Shown here: positions 54,862 to 58,199 of the stretch, piece after piece
How the letters are laid out: each line of letters starts with the position of its first letter
Numbering within the stretch: the stretch's first letter is position 1
Assembly: GCF_019038435.1 (NCBI RefSeq)
Contig: NZ_JAGPOX010000052.1
Location: forward strand, 1-58,199
Reading direction: 5' to 3'
Source of the DNA: Nocardia alni
GTDB taxonomy: Bacteria; Actinomycetota; Actinomycetes; Mycobacteriales; Mycobacteriaceae
DNA length: 58,199 nucleotides
Made by a program: the position numbers and the translations under genes
The notes under the pieces: model-generated
What the model saw: the letters and a program-made list of their open reading frames with translations, nothing else
Database searches by the model: none
What the model was told of the DNA's origin: nothing

Positions 54862-55742
54862 CTGCGGTATCCACGACATCCACGCCGGTGATCGCCGCGA
54901 AGGTCCCCCTGCGCCGCCGCCTGAGTTCCGCGAGTACCTACGTCGGCGCGCTGATCGTGCTGGTGTGGGGGCTCGGACCGTTCTACTGGATGGCCGTCAC
55001 CGCGTTCCGCGACCCGAACTACACGTTCGACAACACCCCGTGGCCGACGCATCTGACGACCGAGAATTTCACCAACGCCTTCGATACCAGCCGCGGCAAC
55101 AACTTCGGCCGCGCACTCACCAACAGCGTCGTGATCGGCGCGGCCACTACCGCGATCGCGCTGCTGATCGGCAGCATGGCCGCATACGCCCTGGCGCGCA
55201 TCACCTTTCGCGGCAAGACCCTGGTCTCGGGGCTGGTGCTGAGCGCATCGATGTTCCCGGTGGTCGTGCTGGTGACCCCGCTGTTCCAGCTGTTCACCAA
55301 CATCGGCTGGCTCGGGCACTACCAGGCGATGATCATCCCGAACATCTCGTTCGTGCTGCCGATGACCGTCTACATCCTGGCCTCGTTCTTCGCCGAACTG
55401 CCCTGGGAACTCGAGGAGGCCGCGCGGATCGACGGCGCGTCGCGCCTGCAGGCATTCCGGCTGGTGATGCTGCCGCTGGCCGCGCCCGCGGTGTTCACCA
55501 CGGCGATCCTGGCCTTCATCGCCGCGGTCAACGAATATCTGCTCTCCAGCCTGCTGTCCTCCGACGCGACCGAACCGGTGACCGTCGCGATAGCCCGCTT
55601 CACCGGCAACGACCCGCTGGTGCAGCCGTACGCCGCGATCATGGCCGCGGGCGTCATCGTCACCGTGCCGCTGGTGGTCATGGTGCTGGCGTTCCAGCGG
55701 CGCATCATCTCCGGCCTGACCGCGGGCGGCGTCAAGAGTTGA
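54858..55742 (+). CDS. carbohydrate ABC transporter permease (SugB-like)
   Basis: A 294-residue MalG-type permease with six predicted helices and the EAA loop LEEAARIDGASRLQAFRLVMLPLAAPAVF. The N-terminal helix is followed by FYWMAVTAFRDPNYTF, typical of SugB/MalG proteins. It pairs with the SugA-like protein. No ATPase gene follows, so the importer must use an ATPase encoded elsewhere, such as the one at 38766-39866. A degenerate repeat follows the stop. Confidence 0.9.
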   Translation: MTAVSTTSTPVIAAKVPLRRRLSSASTYVGALIVLVWGLGPFYWMAVTAFRDPNYTFDNTPWPTHLTTENFTNAFDTSRGNNFGRALTNSVVIGAATTAIALLIGSMAAYALARITFRGKTLVSGLVLSASMFPVVVLVTPLFQLFTNIGWLGHYQAMIIPNISFVLPMTVYILASFFAELPWELEEAARIDGASRLQAFRLVMLPLAAPAVFTTAILAFIAAVNEYLLSSLLSSDATEPVTVAIARFTGNDPLVQPYAAIMAAGVIVTVPLVVMVLAFQRRIISGLTAGGVKS

Positions 55743-55763
55743 GCTGTCCCGCCTCTCCGCGCT

Positions 55764-55899
55764 AATCCGCCTCCCCGCGCCTCAGGCCAGGCTCACGTGC
55801 GACACCAGTGGCGTTGGCGACCGGCGGTTGAGAGAGTGAGGAGTTAGCCCGTACCCGGTGAGTTACCCGGATCTGACGAGATCAGTTGTCACGGTGGCA
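55764..55899. repeat. intergenic repeat, copy B, after the sugB-like gene
   Basis: It starts 21 bp after the sugB-like stop and is related to 39887-39997 after the MsiK-like ATPase gene. Positions 55860-55899 match copy A at 37 of 40 bases. An 18-bp block at 55814-55831 recurs at 55930-55947. It may form a structured RNA or a binding site. Confidence 0.75.
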
Positions 55900-55947
55900 T
55901 CGCGCCGGGTGGGTGCCGGGAGATTTGCTTTGGCGACCGGCGGTTGA
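55814..55947 (+). repeat. 18-bp direct repeat TTGGCGACCGGCGGTTGA (two exact copies)
   Basis: Exact copies at 55814-55831 and 55930-55947, 116 bp apart, flank the conserved core of copy B. They might be target-site-like or internal duplications of the repeat. Copy A has a shortened related block (GTCGGCAGTTGACGG) around 39912-39926. The rest of 55743-56161 holds no gene that I can support; the next gene's start region lies at its end. Confidence 0.7.
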
Positions 55948-56063
55948 CGGCATCTCGGTTGTCCACAGGGTTTGAAAACTTCCGTGTGGGCTGTCGGTCT
56001 ACGGTGTTAGTATCCGGATTCACATTGGCGCGGTGGGGTTGCGTGCGCCGTAGTCTGGTTCTA

Positions 56064-56114
56064 GATCTGCTCGCGTTCGATCTGTTCCACACGTTCGATC
56101 TGTTCATGCGGTAG
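56064..56114 (+). repeat. short tandem repeat, GATCTG-based, upstream of the PBP gene
   Basis: GATCTGCTCGCGTTC (56064-56078), GATCTGTTCCACACGTTC (56079-56096) and GATCTGTTCATGCGGTAG (56097-56114) are imperfect tandem units. CGTTCGATCTGTTC occurs exactly twice, at 56074-56087 and 56092-56105. It lies 48-98 bp before the PBP start, in the probable promoter or leader, and could be a clustered regulator-binding site. Confidence 0.6.
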
Positions 56115-56161
56115 TTCGGTCACTGTTCGTCCAGTTGGCGGTTCTGGCGAAGGAGTTGGTC

Positions 56162-58199
56162 GTGGGTTCGATCCGCAAGCGGTGGCGGAGGGGCGCTCGG
56201 GAGTCGGCCCCTTACGCATCGATAGCTGGGTGGAACGAGCTTCCGGGGGTGCGGCGGCGTCCGCCTCATGGCGCGCCCGCCCGGCCTCGCCGGCGCCCGC
56301 GGCCCGACGAGACGGGACCGGACGACGATCGCCCGCCGGCCAGCCGGGGGCAGCGCATCCGACGGCTGTTGCTGGCCCTGTTCCTGATCTTCGTGGCCAT
56401 TCCGGCGCTGTTGCTGGCGCTGGCCTACTGGAGTGCCGAGATTCCGGATCCGGCGGCCGTGCAGACACACCAGATCGCCATCATCACCGCTGACGATGGC
56501 ACCACGGTCCTGGCGAAAGTCGTTCCTCCGGAAGGTAATCGAACCCCCGTTCCGCTGTCCGACGTGCCCGTGCCGGTACGTCAGGCGGTGGTGTCGGCCG
56601 AGGATCGCACCTTCTACACCAATCCCGGCTATTCCACCCAGGCATTCCTGCGCGCCGCGCGCGACAACCTGCTCGGCAGGGACGATGCCGGCGGCGGATC
56701 CACCATCACCCAGCAGTACGTCAAGAACGCCTTCTTGAGTTCCGAGCGCACGTTCTCACGCAAGATGCGCGAGTTGATCATCTCGGCGAAGATGGCGCGG
56801 CAGTGGAGCAAGGACGACATCCTCGCCGCCTACCTCAACACCATCTACTACGGTCGCGGCGCGTACGGCATCCAGGCCGCGGCACACGCGTTCTTCGACA
56901 AGCCGGTCGGGCAGCTGACCCTGGCCGAGGGCGCGGTCTTGGCCGCGGTGATCCGCACGCCCTCGATCCTGGATCCCGAGACTCATATGACGCAGTTGCA
57001 GGCCCGCTGGAACTACGTGCTCGACGGCATGGTGACTATGCACACGCTGAGCGCCAAGGATCGCGCGGCGGTGCGGTTCCCGCCCATCGTGCCCGCCACC
57101 GTCCTGGCCGACAACGCCGCGCACGAACCGAACGGTTTGATCCGCACGCAGGTGCTGGCCGAGTTGCGCGCGGCCGGGATCAGCGAACAGGAGATCGACA
57201 CCGGCGCCCTGCGGATCACCACGACGATCGACCCGCGCGCCCAGCAGGCCGCCCTGAACGCGGTGCACGGCACCCTGAGCGGGCAGCCGCCGCAGCTGCG
57301 CAGCGCGGTCGTCTCGATCGACCCGCGCTCGGGCGCGATCCGCGCGTACTACGGCGGCGACGACGGTGTCGGCTTCGATTTCGCGCAGGCCCCGCTGCAG
57401 ACCGGATCCTCGTTCAAGACCTTCGCCGTCCTGGCCGCGCTACAGCAGGGAATCACGCTCGGCTATCAACTCAACAGTGCGCCCGTGACGGTGAACGGGG
57501 TCGACGTCACCAACGTCGAGGGCGAATCCTGCGGCACCTGTTCGCTCGCCGAGGCGTTCAAGCGCTCGCTGAACACCAGCTTCTACCGGCTCACCGAGGC
57601 GATCGGCCCGCAGGCGATCGCCGACGCCGCGCATCAGGCCGGTATTCCGGATCAGATCCCCGGCGTGCCGGGCAAGACCCTCACCGAGAACGGCGGACCA
57701 CCGGCCCCGGCGATCGTGCTGGGCGTGTACTCGGTGCGGCCACTGGATATGGCCTCGGCCTACGCGACGGTCGCGAACTCGGGCATGTACCGCCCGCCGT
57801 ACTTCGTCCAGCGGGTGGTGACAGGCGACGGGCAGGTGCTGCTGGACCGCGGCCTTCCCGGAAAGGGGCAACTACCCGCGCAGCAACGCATTCCGGCGGA
57901 TATCGCCAACACCACGATCTCGGCGATGCTGCCGATCGCCGCGTACTCCAACGGGCACGCGCTGGCGGGCCGCCCCGCGGCGGCCAAGACCGGCACCACA
58001 CAGCTGGGCGACACCGGCGCGGACAAGGACGCCTGGATGATCGGCTTCACCCCGTCGCTGTCGACGGCGGTCTGGCTCGGCACCGCACAGTCCCAGCCGA
58101 TCCAGACCGCGGGCGGCGCCCCGATCTATGGCGCCGGCCTCCCCTCGGACATCTGGAAGAAGACGATGGACGGCGCCCTGAACGGCACCCCGGTCGAAC
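56162..58199 (+). CDS. bifunctional penicillin-binding protein, class A, truncated by the window end
   Basis: A class A penicillin-binding protein that runs off the window with no stop (~679 residues visible). A basic, Pro/Arg-rich cytosolic tail (to ~70) is followed by one membrane helix (LLLALFLIFVAIPALLLALAYW). The GT51 glycosyltransferase domain has the catalytic Glu in SAEDRTFYTNPGY and GGSTITQQYVKN. The transpeptidase domain has SxxK as SSFK, SxN as SLN, and KTG as KTGTT. All motifs are intact, so it should polymerise and cross-link peptidoglycan. GTG at 56162 has AAGGAG 6 nt upstream; a TTG at 56156 is less likely. Probable PonA-type. Confidence 0.9.
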   Translation, partial: MGSIRKRWRRGARESAPYASIAGWNELPGVRRRPPHGAPARPRRRPRPDETGPDDDRPPASRGQRIRRLLLALFLIFVAIPALLLALAYWSAEIPDPAAVQTHQIAIITADDGTTVLAKVVPPEGNRTPVPLSDVPVPVRQAVVSAEDRTFYTNPGYSTQAFLRAARDNLLGRDDAGGGSTITQQYVKNAFLSSERTFSRKMRELIISAKMARQWSKDDILAAYLNTIYYGRGAYGIQAAAHAFFDKPVGQLTLAEGAVLAAVIRTPSILDPETHMTQLQARWNYVLDGMVTMHTLSAKDRAAVRFPPIVPATVLADNAAHEPNGLIRTQVLAELRAAGISEQEIDTGALRITTTIDPRAQQAALNAVHGTLSGQPPQLRSAVVSIDPRSGAIRAYYGGDDGVGFDFAQAPLQTGSSFKTFAVLAALQQGITLGYQLNSAPVTVNGVDVTNVEGESCGTCSLAEAFKRSLNTSFYRLTEAIGPQAIADAAHQAGIPDQIPGVPGKTLTENGGPPAPAIVLGVYSVRPLDMASAYATVANSGMYRPPYFVQRVVTGDGQVLLDRGLPGKGQLPAQQRIPADIANTTISAMLPIAAYSNGHALAGRPAAAKTGTTQLGDTGADKDAWMIGFTPSLSTAVWLGTAQSQPIQTAGGAPIYGAGLPSDIWKKTMDGALNGTPVE

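Noticed and set aside
56182..56493. 103-residue open frame at the start of the PBP gene
   Set aside because: It is in another frame than the GT51 domain; the frame from GTG 56162 carries the membrane helix and all PBP motifs.

Overview
The window reads as a chromosomal segment of a high-G+C, mycolic-acid-containing actinomycete, most likely Nocardia or a close relative. The evidence is: dense G/C-ending codons, many GTG starts and 4-bp ATGA/GTGA overlaps; an antigen-85-type mycolyltransferase; an LpqY-SugAB-type sugar importer; an F420-type (LLM) oxidoreductase; a glucosylglycerate hydrolase; menaquinone synthesis (menC); and SigL/RslA-like and MacRS-like regulators. The genus is inferred, not proven. 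No tRNA, rRNA, CRISPR array, insertion sequence or phage gene was seen.

Layout. 0-18 kb is mostly envelope, signalling and housekeeping: a 2OG-Fe(II) oxygenase, an alpha/beta hydrolase, a DUF1707 protein, a MacRS-like two-component pair, an AI-2E family permease, a membrane adenylate cyclase, a YbhN-like flippase-fold protein, a penicillin-binding-protein-like lipoprotein whose catalytic motifs are degenerate, aroQ, a mycolyltransferase, a secreted TAP-like peptidase, a PlsC-like acyltransferase, an AlgH protein and an ECF sigma/anti-sigma pair. 18.4-22.9 kb is a tightly coupled four-gene minus-strand operon (ThDP enzyme, SRPBCC protein, KAS III-like protein, PLP aminotransferase) that looks like a small uncharacterised biosynthetic pathway. 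It is divergent from an EXLDI-family gene, followed by a DrrAB-type exporter. 25.5-45 kb holds a LysR/YeiH pair, a HAD phosphatase, leuS, an SDR, glucosylglycerate hydrolase, a GH25 lysozyme, a polar amino-acid ABC transporter with a fused binding protein and permease, an LLM oxidoreductase, a MalK/MsiK-type ATPase, HxlR + thiolase, and menC.

43-46.6 kb is a catabolic module (DUF2848 protein, MHS-type transporter, FCD-GntR regulator, nitrilase-family amidohydrolase). Two closely related 19-bp palindromes sit at the two divergent promoters, which suggests one local regulon.

46.7-50.8 kb is the most unusual part. Six small genes in two divergent blocks encode four roadblock/LC7-like proteins and two DUF4388-like proteins with C-terminal winged-helix-like segments. 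No GTPase or histidine kinase accompanies them, unlike the known actinobacterial conservons. The blocks are separated by a ~780-bp A+T-rich non-coding region with a long perfect hairpin. This is the best candidate for an undescribed system.

50.9-58.2 kb holds a TIGR04338-type metallohydrolase and DUF2786 pair, an LpqY-SugA-SugB-like importer without an adjacent ATPase (the MsiK-like ATPase lies 13 kb away), repeats, and the 5' part of a bifunctional penicillin-binding protein running off the window. An intergenic repeat follows both the orphan ATPase and sugB. The mycolyltransferase (which in its family releases trehalose) and the sugar importer (which in its family recovers trehalose) would form a plausible recycling loop.
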